Assembly: GCF_001425485.1 (NCBI RefSeq)
Contig: NZ_LMQW01000001.1
Coordinates: 99,016-163,015, forward strand
DNA length: 64,000 nucleotides
Direction: 5' to 3'
Source: Aureimonas sp. Leaf427
GTDB taxonomy: Bacteria > Pseudomonadota > Alphaproteobacteria > Rhizobiales > Rhizobiaceae
Under the pieces are notes generated by a model that worked only from the letters and a program-made list of their open reading frames with translations, was not told where the DNA came from and searched no databases. Of this stretch, positions 26,751-35,678 are shown piece by piece. The stretch's first letter is position 1. Each line of letters begins with the position of its first letter. The translations under genes and the position numbers were made by a program.

Positions 26751-27917
26751 ATGATCGAAGGAAAGACCACCGGCCGTAGCAGGCGCATCCGTCTCGGCAT
26801 GGTCGGCGGCGGGCAGGATGCCTTCATCGGCGCCGTCCACCGCATCGCCTCGCGCATCGACGACCGCTACGAGCTCGTCGCCGGCGCCCTGTCCTCCACG
26901 CCGGAGCGCGCCGCGCGCTCGGCCGCCGCGATCGGTCTCGATCCCGAACGCTCGTACCCGGACTTCCAGACCATGGCGACGGCCGAGGCGGCCCGCGCGG
27001 ACGGGATCGAGGCGGTTGCGATCGTCACCCCGAACCATGTCCACATCCCCGCCGCCAAGGCCTTTCTGGAGGCCGGCATCCACGTCATCTGCGACAAGCC
27101 GCTGGCGACCTCGCTGGAGGAGGGCCGCTCCCTGGAGGAGGTCCTCGCCCGTTCGGGCGGCGTCTTCGCGCTGACGCACAACTACACGGGCTATCCCCTG
27201 GTGCGGCAGGCGCGCGCCATGGTCGAGGCGGGAGAACTCGGCCGCATCCGCATCGTCCAGGTGGAATATCCTCAGGACTGGCTGGCCGAGAAGATCGAGG
27301 AGACCGGCCACAAGCAGGCCGAATGGCGCGCCGATCCCGCGCGCTCAGGCGCTGGCGGCTGCATCGGGGATATCGGAACCCACGCCTTCAACCTCGCCGA
27401 ATTCGTGACCGCCGGAACGGTCCGCGAGGTCTGCGCCGAGATGACGACCTTCGTGGAAGGGCGCCGGCTCGACGACGACATCCAGATCCTTCTGCGCTTC
27501 GACGGTGGCGCGAAGGGTTTTCTCTGGGCGAGCCAGGTCGCGCCGGGCCACGAGAACGGCCTGAAGATCCGCGTCTACGGCGAGAAGGCGGCGATCGAAT
27601 GGGTGCAGGCCGATCCGAACCGCATGATCTTCTCCCCCCTCGGCGGCAACCAGGAGATCGTCACGCGCAACGGCCCCGGCGCCAACGCGGCGAACAAGCG
27701 GGTCTCGCGCATCCCGGCCGGCCACCCCGAGGGCTATCTCGAAGGCTTCGCCAATCTCTACACCGAGATCGCCGATGCGATCGCGGCCGCGCAAGCCGGA
27801 ATGGCCCCACCTCCGGACGTGATCTACCCGACGCTCGCCGACGGCCTGCGCGGCCTGTCCTTCATCGAAGCCTCCATCCGTTCCTCCAAGGCCGGCGGCG
27901 TGTGGACGGCCATCTGA
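26751..27917 (+). CDS. Gfo/Idh/MocA-family oxidoreductase
   Basis: A 388-residue NAD(P)-dependent sugar or inositol dehydrogenase. The N-terminal Rossmann motif is LGMVGGGQDAFIGAVHR, the EKP-type catalytic motif appears as HVICDKPLATS, and the C-terminal substrate domain contains GAGGCIGDIGTHAFNLAEF. ATG 26751 is preceded by GGAGGAGG. Many family members act on inositol or 3-keto sugars; the substrate is not determinable. The gene is alone, with the TPP riboswitch starting about 120 bp downstream. Confidence 0.9.
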   Translation: MIEGKTTGRSRRIRLGMVGGGQDAFIGAVHRIASRIDDRYELVAGALSSTPERAARSAAAIGLDPERSYPDFQTMATAEAARADGIEAVAIVTPNHVHIPAAKAFLEAGIHVICDKPLATSLEEGRSLEEVLARSGGVFALTHNYTGYPLVRQARAMVEAGELGRIRIVQVEYPQDWLAEKIEETGHKQAEWRADPARSGAGGCIGDIGTHAFNLAEFVTAGTVREVCAEMTTFVEGRRLDDDIQILLRFDGGAKGFLWASQVAPGHENGLKIRVYGEKAAIEWVQADPNRMIFSPLGGNQEIVTRNGPGANAANKRVSRIPAGHPEGYLEGFANLYTEIADAIAAAQAGMAPPPDVIYPTLADGLRGLSFIEASIRSSKAGGVWTAI

Positions 27918-28040
27918 GAGGACCCAATACATCAGGGCCGGTCTCTTCCCCTTCGGCGGAGATCGGCCCCGTCGGTGGAGATCGGCTCGTCTCGGCCTCC
28001 CGTCCCGGTTGACACCCGAACGCCGCTCGTCCAGGGTCGC

Positions 28041-28138
28041 CGCATTCCGAGGGGCGCACTTCCTGCAGTGCTGAGATGGCGTCGAGCCAGCACCCTTGAA
28101 CCTGATCCGGGTCATGCCGGCGTAGGAACGGGAATGGG
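28041..28138 (+). promoter_or_regulatory. TPP riboswitch (THI element)
   Basis: All conserved blocks of the thiamine pyrophosphate aptamer are present in order: GGGGCGC, GTGCTGAGATG, CACCCTTGAACCTGAT, CGGGTCATGCCGG and CGTAGGAA. The closing helix pairs CATTCC (28043-28048) with GGAATG (28131-28136). It lies about 65 bases before the first gene of the thiamine salvage operon. No strong terminator is visible downstream, so control is probably at translation initiation. Abundant TPP should shut the operon off. Confidence 0.95.
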
Positions 28139-28201
28139 CTGAGGCCCCCTCACCTTCTTCGCACGCCGAACACCCGCGATCGTCATGGATGCGGCGGGCG
28201 G

Positions 28202-29032
28202 ATGATCGAGGCAGGAACGGCGGAATTGAACGGCGGACGCGAGCGGCGCCTCCGCGCGCCCTGGCGAATGCCGGCCGGGCGCGGCGTCTCCATTCTCGGC
28301 GCGACGCTGCGCGGCATCCTTGCCATTGTCCTGATCTGGCTTCTCGCGCTTCTCGCGCTCGACCCGCCCCCTTTCATGCTGCCCTCCCCGTGGAGCGTCG
28401 CCGAAACGCTGGTGGCGCGGTACGATTTCCTCCTGCGGCAAGCCGCCGTCACCACGCTCGAGATCGCGCTCGGCCTCGTGCTCGGCACCGCGACCGGCGT
28501 AGCGGTGGGGCTCGGCGTCGTCATGGTGCCGCGCTTCGGCCACCTCGCCTGGCCGCCGATCCTCGCCATCCAGGCCATGCCCGTCTTCGCCATCGCGCCG
28601 CTGCTCGTGCTCTGGTTCGGCTTCGGCCTTGCCTCCAAGGTCGTGATGGCGGCGCTGATCCTCTTCTTTCCCGTCGCCTCCGCCTTCGCCGACGGCCTGC
28701 GCCGCACCGATCCCGATCTTCTCGACGCGACGGCTCTGACCGAGGCCTCCCGCTGGCAGGCCTTTCGCCATGTGCGCATTCCGCTGGCGCTGCCCGCGCT
28801 CGTCACCGGCCTTCGCGTCGCCGCCCCGCTCGCTCCGCTCGGCGCGGTGATCGGCGAATGGGTCGGCGCGTCCGGCGGCCTCGGCTTCGTGATGATCCAG
28901 GCCAACGCCCGCATGCAGACCGATCTCCTCTTCGCCGCCCTCGCCATTCTCGCCGTCCTGACGCTGGCCCTGCGCGCCCTCGTCGATGCCCTTGCCGCCC
29001 GCCTGACCCCCTGGGCGCCCGAAACCCGCTAG
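28202..29032 (+). CDS. ABC transporter permease for thiamine precursor (ThiX-like)
   Basis: A 276-residue inner-membrane permease with six or so helices and the EAA loop EASRWQAFRHVRIPLALPAL. Pyrimidine or sulfonate-type (SsuC/ThiX) permeases look like this. Being first after the TPP riboswitch and followed by a ThiY-like binding protein makes a pyrimidine precursor of thiamine the likely cargo. ATG 28202 follows GGCGGGCGG; ATG 28268 is an alternative. No ATP-binding subunit gene lies in the operon. Confidence 0.88.
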   Translation: MIEAGTAELNGGRERRLRAPWRMPAGRGVSILGATLRGILAIVLIWLLALLALDPPPFMLPSPWSVAETLVARYDFLLRQAAVTTLEIALGLVLGTATGVAVGLGVVMVPRFGHLAWPPILAIQAMPVFAIAPLLVLWFGFGLASKVVMAALILFFPVASAFADGLRRTDPDLLDATALTEASRWQAFRHVRIPLALPALVTGLRVAAPLAPLGAVIGEWVGASGGLGFVMIQANARMQTDLLFAALAILAVLTLALRALVDALAARLTPWAPETR

Positions 29033-29049
29033 CCTTCGAAAGCTTTGTC

Positions 29050-30000
29050 ATGATCCGCAGATCCCTTCTCGCCGCCGGCTTCGCCCTCGCCGCCGCGATC
29101 CTTCCCGCCAAGGCCGAGGCGGCGGAGAAGCTGTCCGTCCTCCTCGAATGGTTCGTGAACCCCGATCACGCGCCGCTGGTCGTCGCCAAGCAGCTCGGCC
29201 TCTTCGAGAAGGCCGGGCTCGACGTCGAGCTGATCCCGCCGGCCGATCCGTCGGCACCGCCGCGCCTCGTCGCGGCCAAGCAGGCCGACATCGCGCTGCA
29301 CTACCAGCCGAATCTCTTCCTCGACGTCGAGAACGGCCTGCCGCTCGTGCGCTTCGGAACGCTGGTCGAGACGCCGCTGAGCACGGTGATGGTGCTGGCG
29401 GACGGCCCGATCAAGTCGCTGGCCGACCTCAAGGGCAAGCGGGTCGGCTACTCCGTCGCCGGCTTCGAGGACGTGATGGTCAAGCGCATGTTGGAGCACA
29501 ACGGCATCGACACGCCCGACGTCGAGCTGATCAACGTCAACTTCTCGCTCTCGCCCTCGCTGATCGCCGGTTCGGTCGATGCGGTTGTCGGAGCCTACCG
29601 CAATTTCGAGCTGACGCAGCTGGAGCTCCAGGGCCGCAAGGGTCTCGCCTTCTACCCCGAGGAAAACGGCGTGCCGGCCTATGACGAGCTCATCTACGTC
29701 ACCCATCGCGATCTCGTCGCCGACAAGCGCCTGCCGAAGTTCCTGGATGCGGTGGAAGCGGCCACGATCTACCTGACCAACCATCCGCAGGAGGGCTGGG
29801 AGCTCTTCGTCAAGGCCTATCCCGATCTCAACGACGAGCTGAACCGCCGCGCCTGGTTCGACACGCTGCCCCGCTTCGCCAAGCATCCGGCGGCGCTCGA
29901 TGTCGGCAGCTACGAACGCTTCGGCGCCTTCATGAAGGAAACCGGGCTCATCAAGTCCGTGCCGCCGCTGGCCGACATGGCCGTGGCGCTCACCCGATGA
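29050..30000 (+). CDS. thiY: ThiY-like pyrimidine-precursor binding protein
   Basis: A 316-residue periplasmic binding protein of the NMT1/THI5-like family, with signal peptide (LLAAGFALAAAILPAKAEA). Family features are LLEWFVNPDHAPLVVAKQLG at the start of the mature protein, then GYSVAGFEDVMVKRM and AVVGAYRNFE. ThiY proteins bind N-formyl aminopyrimidine or hydroxymethylpyrimidine for thiamine salvage. ATG 29050 lies 17 bp after the permease stop; the end overlaps thiM by four bases. Confidence 0.88.
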   Translation: MIRRSLLAAGFALAAAILPAKAEAAEKLSVLLEWFVNPDHAPLVVAKQLGLFEKAGLDVELIPPADPSAPPRLVAAKQADIALHYQPNLFLDVENGLPLVRFGTLVETPLSTVMVLADGPIKSLADLKGKRVGYSVAGFEDVMVKRMLEHNGIDTPDVELINVNFSLSPSLIAGSVDAVVGAYRNFELTQLELQGRKGLAFYPEENGVPAYDELIYVTHRDLVADKRLPKFLDAVEAATIYLTNHPQEGWELFVKAYPDLNDELNRRAWFDTLPRFAKHPAALDVGSYERFGAFMKETGLIKSVPPLADMAVALTR

Positions 30001-30734
30001 GCCACGACATCGAGACGGTCGCCGTCGCCGACGTTCTCGCCCGCCTTCGCGAGCGGCGCCCGCGCGTCCACTGCCTCCTCAACACCGTGGTGCAGAACCT
30101 CGTCGCGGATGGGCTGACCGCGCTCGGCGCCGTTCCCTCCATGACCGCGAGCCCGGAGGAGATCGTCTCCTTCGTCGGGCGAGCGGACGCGCTGCTCGTC
30201 AATCTCGGCACGCTCTCGGCCGAGCGCGCGAAGGTCAGCGAGATCGCGGCGGCGGAGGCGGTGCGGTCGGGCAAGCCCTGGGTGCTCGATCCCGTGAAAT
30301 GCGAGGATTCGCCGACGCGCCTCGCCCTTGCCCGGCGCCTCGTGGCGGCCGGCCCCTTCGCCGTGAAGGTCAATGCCAGCGAGGCGGCGGCTCTCGCCCC
30401 GGCGCCCGGCATCCTCGTCGTCGAGACGGGGCCGAGCGACCAGCTGCGCCTCGGCGATCGACGCGCCGCCGTGGCGAACGGCCATGCGCGCCTCGCCGGC
30501 GTAACGGGCACCGGCTGCCTTGCGGGCGCCATTCTCGCCGCCTGCGCCGCGGTGGAGCCGGACAAGCTTCTGGCGGGAGCGGCGGCCATGGCGATCATCG
30601 GCGTCGCCGCCGAGATCGCGGCGCCCCGGAGCCGCGGCCCCGGCAGCTTCGCCGTCGAGCTGCTCGACGCGCTCGGCAATCTCTCGGCCGGAGATCTCTT
30701 CGCCCATACGAGGATCCGCCATGCCGGCGCCTGA
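29997..30734 (+). CDS. thiM: Hydroxyethylthiazole kinase
   Basis: A 245-residue kinase that phosphorylates 4-methyl-5-(2-hydroxyethyl)thiazole, salvaging the thiazole half of thiamine. Motifs are VHCLLNTVVQNLVADGLTA, LLVNLGTL, PWVLDPVKCEDSP, and the C-terminal anion hole VTGTGCLAGA with the catalytic Cys. Length fits the family. The start overlaps the thiY stop by ATGA, and its 3' end overlaps thiE by 14 bp. Confidence 0.94.
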   Translation: MSHDIETVAVADVLARLRERRPRVHCLLNTVVQNLVADGLTALGAVPSMTASPEEIVSFVGRADALLVNLGTLSAERAKVSEIAAAEAVRSGKPWVLDPVKCEDSPTRLALARRLVAAGPFAVKVNASEAAALAPAPGILVVETGPSDQLRLGDRRAAVANGHARLAGVTGTGCLAGAILAACAAVEPDKLLAGAAAMAIIGVAAEIAAPRSRGPGSFAVELLDALGNLSAGDLFAHTRIRHAGA

Positions 30735-31380
30735 CATCCGCCTCTATGCCCTTGTCGACGCCTCGCTCGGCGCCGATCGCCTGCCCACCCTTGCCGGTCT
30801 CGCCGCCCGGAACGGCGCGACGCTGATCCAGTACCGCGACAAGACGGCCGGCACGCGCGCCATGGTGGAGCGCGCCCGCGCGATCCGCGCGGCGCTGGCC
30901 GGCACCGGCGTGCCGCTTCTCGTCAACGACCGCGTCGACGTCGCGCTCGCCGCCGGGGCCGAGGGCGTCCATCTCGGCCGCGAGGACATGCTGCCGGGCG
31001 AGGCGCGCGCGCTGCTCGGCCCGAACGCCATCATCGGCATCACCGTGAAGAACGAGGCGGATGCGCATGGCGCGGCCTCGCCTTGCGTGGACTATGCCTG
31101 CATCGGCGGCGTCTTCGAGACGCTGTCGAAGAAGAACCCGGATGCGCCCGTCGGCCTCGAAGGTCTGGCGCATCTGCGCGCGCTCGTGCGGACCGTCCGG
31201 CCGGAGATCCCCGTCGGCGCCATCGCCGGAATCGATCTCGCCCGCACCCCGCTCGTCCTCGCGGCGGGAGCGGACGGAGTGGCGCTGATCTCCGCCCTCT
31301 TCCGTGCGAAGGACGTGCCGGAGACCGCGCGCGCCTTCCGGGCCGCCGTCGATGCGGCGCTCATGGAGCGTGGCCGATGA
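30721..31380 (+). CDS. thiE: Thiamine phosphate synthase
   Basis: A 219-residue TIM-barrel enzyme that joins HMP pyrophosphate with thiazole phosphate to give thiamine phosphate. Conserved segments are [31 protein letters not shown], and [32 protein letters not shown] forms the phosphate and thiazole site. It starts inside the end of thiM and is followed by thiD in an ATGA overlap. Confidence 0.95.
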   Translation: MPAPDIRLYALVDASLGADRLPTLAGLAARNGATLIQYRDKTAGTRAMVERARAIRAALAGTGVPLLVNDRVDVALAAGAEGVHLGREDMLPGEARALLGPNAIIGITVKNEADAHGAASPCVDYACIGGVFETLSKKNPDAPVGLEGLAHLRALVRTVRPEIPVGAIAGIDLARTPLVLAAGADGVALISALFRAKDVPETARAFRAAVDAALMERGR

Positions 31381-32186
31381 GCGTCCCCATCGCCCTCACC
31401 ATCGCGGGTTCCGACAGCGGCGGCGGCGCCGGCATCCAGGCGGACCTGAAGACCTTCTCCGCCCTCGGCGTCTTCGGCACGAGCGCGCTCACCGCCGTCA
31501 CCGCGCAGAACACGCGCGGCGTCACGGCCGTGGAGGATCTGTCGCCCGCGATGGTCGGCGCGCAGATCGACGCGGTCCTCTCCGACATGGCGGTCGGCGC
31601 GATCAAGGTGGGCATGGTCTCGCGCGCCGAGACCGCCAGAGCCGTGGCCGAAGGGCTCCGGCGCCACGATCGGCGCGTGGTGCTGGACCCCGTCATGGTC
31701 GCGACATCGGGCGACCGGCTGCTGCGGGCCGACGCGGTCGCCGCCCTCGTCTTCGAACTCCTGCCGCTCTCCGACATCGTGACGCCGAATCTGCCCGAAG
31801 CCTCGATCCTCTCCGAGATGCCGCTGGCGGAGGACGAGCGCGCCATGGCCGTCCAGGCCGAGCGCATCCTCGCGCTCGGCGCGCGCGCCGTCCTGATGAA
31901 GGGCGGCCACGGAACAGGGCCGGAAAGCACCGACATCCTCTTCGACGGCGACACGGCGCACCGCTTCGCCGCCCCGCGCATCGACACCGCCAACGACCAC
32001 GGCACGGGCTGCACGCTCTCCGCCGCGATCACGGCGGGCCTTGCGAAGGGACTGCCTCCGGTCGAGGCCGTCGAGGCCGCCAAAGCCTATCTCGGCGCGG
32101 CGCTCGCCGCCGGCCGGACGTTCGGCATCGGACGGGGCCGCGGCCCCGTCCACCATTTCCATGCCTGGTGGGGGGCGAACCGATGA
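31377..32186 (+). CDS. thiD: Hydroxymethylpyrimidine/phosphomethylpyrimidine kinase
   Basis: A 269-residue kinase that phosphorylates HMP twice. The ribokinase-fold signatures are [20 protein letters not shown] at the start, VKVGM-like [20 protein letters not shown], and the C-terminal anion hole [16 protein letters not shown] with the catalytic Cys region. Length matches the family. ATGA overlaps at both ends couple it to thiE and tenA. Confidence 0.95.
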   Translation: MSVPIALTIAGSDSGGGAGIQADLKTFSALGVFGTSALTAVTAQNTRGVTAVEDLSPAMVGAQIDAVLSDMAVGAIKVGMVSRAETARAVAEGLRRHDRRVVLDPVMVATSGDRLLRADAVAALVFELLPLSDIVTPNLPEASILSEMPLAEDERAMAVQAERILALGARAVLMKGGHGTGPESTDILFDGDTAHRFAAPRIDTANDHGTGCTLSAAITAGLAKGLPPVEAVEAAKAYLGAALAAGRTFGIGRGRGPVHHFHAWWGANR

Positions 32187-32857
32187 GACTGATCGAGCAT
32201 CTGAAAGAGGCGGCCGGCGCCAGCTGGACCGCCTATATCCGGCACGACTACCTGCGCCGGCTGGCGGAGAACCGGCTGCCCGCCGAGGCGTTCCGCCACT
32301 ATCTCGTGCAGGACTATCTCTTCCTCATCCAGTTCGCCCGGGCGCAGGCGCTCGCCATCTACAAGAGCCGGACGATCGCCGAGATGCGCCATGCGCAGGG
32401 CTCGCTCGCCGCCATCCTCGACGTGGAGCTTGGCCTCCATGTGCGCATCTGTGCCGGCTGGGGCCTTTCGCCCGCCGATCTCGAACGGGCGCCGGAACAC
32501 GCCGCGACCGTCGCCTATACGCGCTTCGTGCTGGATGCGGGCATGTCCGGCGATCTCCTCGACCTTCGCGTGGCGCTCGCCCCGTGCGTCGTCGGCTATG
32601 CCGAGATCGCGAAGGAGCTTGAAGACGAGGTCCGCGCGATCGACGGCCATCCGCAGGGCCCCTGGGTCGAGGAATATGCCGGCGCCGCCTATCAGGATGT
32701 CGCGGAGACCGCCCGCCTCGAACTCGACCGCCTCGGCGAGGGCGTCGTCCCGCCCCGCCGCCTCGCCCATCTCGAACGTATCTTCACAACCGCCTGCGAT
32801 CTCGAATCCGCCTTCTGGCAGATGGCGCTCGACGTGGCGGGAAAGGACCGGCCATGA
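32183..32857 (+). CDS. tenA: Thiaminase II / aminopyrimidine aminohydrolase
   Basis: A 224-residue all-helical TenA protein that hydrolyses aminomethylpyrimidine (a thiamine breakdown product) to HMP. Asp44 (VQDYLFL) and Cys135 (LAPCVVGYAEI) fall at the same numbers as the catalytic pair of the Bacillus enzyme, and the conserved C-terminal Glu is in DLESAFWQMA. It is therefore of the Cys-containing TenA class. The start overlaps thiD and the end overlaps the TRAP binding protein gene, both by ATGA. Confidence 0.94.
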   Translation: MRLIEHLKEAAGASWTAYIRHDYLRRLAENRLPAEAFRHYLVQDYLFLIQFARAQALAIYKSRTIAEMRHAQGSLAAILDVELGLHVRICAGWGLSPADLERAPEHAATVAYTRFVLDAGMSGDLLDLRVALAPCVVGYAEIAKELEDEVRAIDGHPQGPWVEEYAGAAYQDVAETARLELDRLGEGVVPPRRLAHLERIFTTACDLESAFWQMALDVAGKDRP

Positions 32858-33840
32858 CGATCACCCGCCGCAGACTTCTGGGAACACTCGGCGCGAGCCT
32901 TCTCGCCGCGCCCGCCCTCACCGGCCGCGCCAGAGCCGCGACGCGCCTCACCGTCGCCTCGCTGCTCGGGCCGGACAAGCCGGAGACGCGCATCTGGAGC
33001 GTGATCGCCGAGGCGGTGGAGAAGCGCCTGCCCGGCGCCTTCGCCTTCCGCACCGTGGCGAACGCGGCGCTCGGCGGCGAGCGGGATGTCGGCGAGGGCC
33101 TTCGCCTCGGCTCCGTCCAGGCAAGCCTCCTCACCACGGCCTCGCTTTCGGCCTGGGCGCCGGAAACGCAGATCCTCGACCTGCCCTTCCTTTTTCGCGA
33201 CCATGCGCATCTCATGACGGTCGTGGGGGGCGAGACCGGTGCGCGCCTGAAGGCCCGGCTTGCCGCGGAGCGCTTCGCCGTTCCTGCCTTCATCGACTAC
33301 GGCGCGCGAAACCTCATCGCCAAGGCGCCGATGGAGACGCCGGCCAGCGTCGCGGGAAAGCGCATCCGGGTGCTGCAGAGCCCGCTCCATGCCGCGCTGT
33401 GGAAGGCCTACGGCGCCTATCCGACCGCGATCCCGATCCCGGAAACCTACAACGCCCTCCAGAACGGCGTCGTCGACTGCATGGACCTGACGCGCCCGGC
33501 CTATGCGAGCCTCAAGCTCTACGAGGTCGTGCCGGTGATGACCGAGACGCGCCACATCCGCGCCTCCGGCGTCGTCGCCTTCGCCGGCGCCTTCTGGGAC
33601 GGGCTCGACGCGGCGCAGCGCGAGGTCTTCACCGAAGCCTCCGTCCTCGGAGCCACGGCCTTCCAGACTCTGATGGACGAGGAGGACGCAAAGGCGACCG
33701 CCGTCATCGAGGCCGCCGGCGGCTCCCATGTCGAACCCGCCGACCGCGCCGACTGGGAGCGCATCGGCCGCAGCATCTGGCCCGACTTCGCGGAAACCGT
33801 CGGCGGGATGGCGCGGATCGAGGCGGCGGCAGCGGCGTAG
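32854..33840 (+). CDS. TRAP transporter substrate-binding protein (DctP family)
   Basis: A 328-residue periplasmic binding protein with a twin-arginine-like leader (TRRRLLGTLGASLLAAPAL). The DctP signature GKRIRVLQSPLHAALWKAYG contains the Arg that normally clamps a substrate carboxylate; NALQNGVVDCMDL follows. It is the last gene of the riboswitch-controlled thiamine operon, coupled to tenA by an ATGA overlap. Its partner permease is presumably the fused TRAP permease encoded tail-to-tail on the other strand. Predicted cargo: a carboxylated thiamine precursor or breakdown product (inference). Confidence 0.88.
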   Translation: MTITRRRLLGTLGASLLAAPALTGRARAATRLTVASLLGPDKPETRIWSVIAEAVEKRLPGAFAFRTVANAALGGERDVGEGLRLGSVQASLLTTASLSAWAPETQILDLPFLFRDHAHLMTVVGGETGARLKARLAAERFAVPAFIDYGARNLIAKAPMETPASVAGKRIRVLQSPLHAALWKAYGAYPTAIPIPETYNALQNGVVDCMDLTRPAYASLKLYEVVPVMTETRHIRASGVVAFAGAFWDGLDAAQREVFTEASVLGATAFQTLMDEEDAKATAVIEAAGGSHVEPADRADWERIGRSIWPDFAETVGGMARIEAAAAA

Positions 33841-33857
33841 CGGGCGGAACCCGCCCG
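33841..33857. terminator. Hairpin between convergent TRAP genes
   Basis: CGGGCGG, AAC, CCGCCCG directly after the dctP stop codon, in a 41-bp convergent gap. No U-tract follows on either strand, so it may end transcripts weakly or protect 3' ends from both sides. Confidence 0.4.
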
Positions 33858-33881
33858 CCGGCTCGTAACCCACCGTCTGCC

Positions 33882-35678
33882 CTACACCCGCAATCCGGCG
33901 GCGATGCAGAGCACGGCGAGCGCGCCGAGGAGAGCGGCGAGATAGGGCAGGACCGCACGGAACAGCGCGCTCGGCGGGATCTGCGTCACGGTCGCGACGA
34001 CATAGACGAGAATGCCGACCGGCGGCGTCAGGCCGTGGATCATCAGGTTGACCACCAGGATGACGCCGAAATCCGTTCCGTCGATGCCGCTCGCGACCGC
34101 CAGCGGCACGAGGATCGGCGCGAGGATGAGGATCGCCGCGCCGATGTCGAGCACGCATCCGGCGACGAGAAGCACGAGGTTGCAGGCGAGAAGCACGCCC
34201 CATGGCCCCTCGCCGAGAGCGCCCGCGATTCCGGCCACCTTGTCGGCGACGCCGTCCACCGCGAGGAGGAAGGCGAAGGGCGCGCAGGCCGCGATCAGGA
34301 GCCCGATCGCCGCCGTCTCCGCGCCGGCCGAAGCGAAGGCGGTCGCGATCCCGCGTCCGCGAAGGCCCGCGCGAAGCGCCAGGACCAGCGTATAGGCGGC
34401 AGCGAGAGCGGCCGCCTCCGTCGTCGTGACCACGCCGAAGCGGATGCCGGCGACGACGATGATGCCGAGCCCGAAGGCCGGCACCGCGCCGAAAAGCGCC
34501 GCCTGCCGCTCCGCGCCCGAGGCGCGCGGGAGCGCGGCGGCCTGCCCGGCGCGCAGGCGGATCGCGATGGCGAGCGCTAGCGCCATCACTCCGCCGGCGA
34601 AGAACCCGCCGACGAGCAGCTTGCCGATCGACAGATCCGTGGCGGAAGCCAGAATCAGGAAGGCGATGGAAGGCGGGATCACGTTGTCGAGCGTCGACGT
34701 CGCCGCGATGATCGCACCCGCCTCCGCCGGCCGCGTTCCGCGCCGGATCAGCTCGGGCGCGAAGGTGCGCGCGCCGAAGGCGGCATTGGCGATGGAGGAG
34801 CCGGAGGCGCCGGAGAAGAGGACGCTGGTCAGGAGCGTCGTCTGTGCGAGACCGCCCCGCAGATGCCCGGCGAGCGCCGCCGCCAGCCGAACCAGCGCGC
34901 CGGCCGCGCCCGAGGCGGAAAGCAGCCCGCCGACGAGGAGAAAGAAGGGCACGGCGAGCAGCAGGAACTTCGAGACGCCCGACACGGCGGAGGCAACGAG
35001 AGCCGGCGCCGGCAGCATTGCGCCAAAGGGCTCGGCCGCGACCGTGGCGGCGAGGAAGACATGCGGCATCGGCGCGCCGACGAGGAGACCCGCCGCAGCA
35101 AAGAGGCCGGCGACGAGGCTCGGCGAGAGATCGAGGAACCGCGCCGCGAAGACCAGGCCGAGACCGAGAAGACCCGCGATGCCGGCGCCGAGCGCGAGCA
35201 CGCCGAGCCGCCCCTCTCCGGCGCGGCGCAGCGAGAGGCTCGCGAGCGTTGCGACCCCCGCGAAGGCGAAGGCGGCTAAGCGCAGCCATTCGGGAAGACC
35301 GAGCGCCGGCGAGATGCCCCCGACATGGCCGGCCGCCGCAAAGCCCCCCAGCGCCAACGCCGCGCCCGCCGCAAGAACGGGAGCGTCCGCACCGGCATCC
35401 GCGACGAACCGGGCGCGGGGCCCGAGCCTTGCGACCGCGACGTCGAAGCGCATGGCGAGCGGACCGCCCAGCGCCAGCGGGGCGCCGAGAGCGATCAGCG
35501 CGACGAAGAGCCAGATCGCCGCCTCCTCCGCGCCGAAGAGACCCGCGCCCCATCCATAGCGCATCGCGACGGCGAGGAGGACGACGGCTAGAAGCAGCGC
35601 CAGAAGGAGGCCGCAGAGCGCTCGCAAAAGCCGCTCGAAGGCGCCGAGCAGCAACATTGCGGCGGGCGAGACGATCAC
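33882..35678 (-). CDS. TRAP transporter fused small-large permease (DctQM)
   Basis: A 598-residue membrane protein. The first 150 residues, with four helices (such as ALCGLLLALLLAVVLLAVAMRYGWG), form the small DctQ-type subunit. The rest is the DctM ion-transporter-like subunit with FSGASGSSIANAAFG, AAIIAATSTLDNVIPPSIAF-type motifs and NLMIHGLTPPVGI. GTG 35678 overlaps the stop codon of the phospholipase D-like gene as GTGA; ATG 35657 is the alternative. It should use an ion gradient together with the DctP-type protein encoded on the opposite strand. Confidence 0.88.
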   Translation of the reverse strand: MIVSPAAMLLLGAFERLLRALCGLLLALLLAVVLLAVAMRYGWGAGLFGAEEAAIWLFVALIALGAPLALGGPLAMRFDVAVARLGPRARFVADAGADAPVLAAGAALALGGFAAAGHVGGISPALGLPEWLRLAAFAFAGVATLASLSLRRAGEGRLGVLALGAGIAGLLGLGLVFAARFLDLSPSLVAGLFAAAGLLVGAPMPHVFLAATVAAEPFGAMLPAPALVASAVSGVSKFLLLAVPFFLLVGGLLSASGAAGALVRLAAALAGHLRGGLAQTTLLTSVLFSGASGSSIANAAFGARTFAPELIRRGTRPAEAGAIIAATSTLDNVIPPSIAFLILASATDLSIGKLLVGGFFAGGVMALALAIAIRLRAGQAAALPRASGAERQAALFGAVPAFGLGIIVVAGIRFGVVTTTEAAALAAAYTLVLALRAGLRGRGIATAFASAGAETAAIGLLIAACAPFAFLLAVDGVADKVAGIAGALGEGPWGVLLACNLVLLVAGCVLDIGAAILILAPILVPLAVASGIDGTDFGVILVVNLMIHGLTPPVGILVYVVATVTQIPPSALFRAVLPYLAALLGALAVLCIAAGLRV

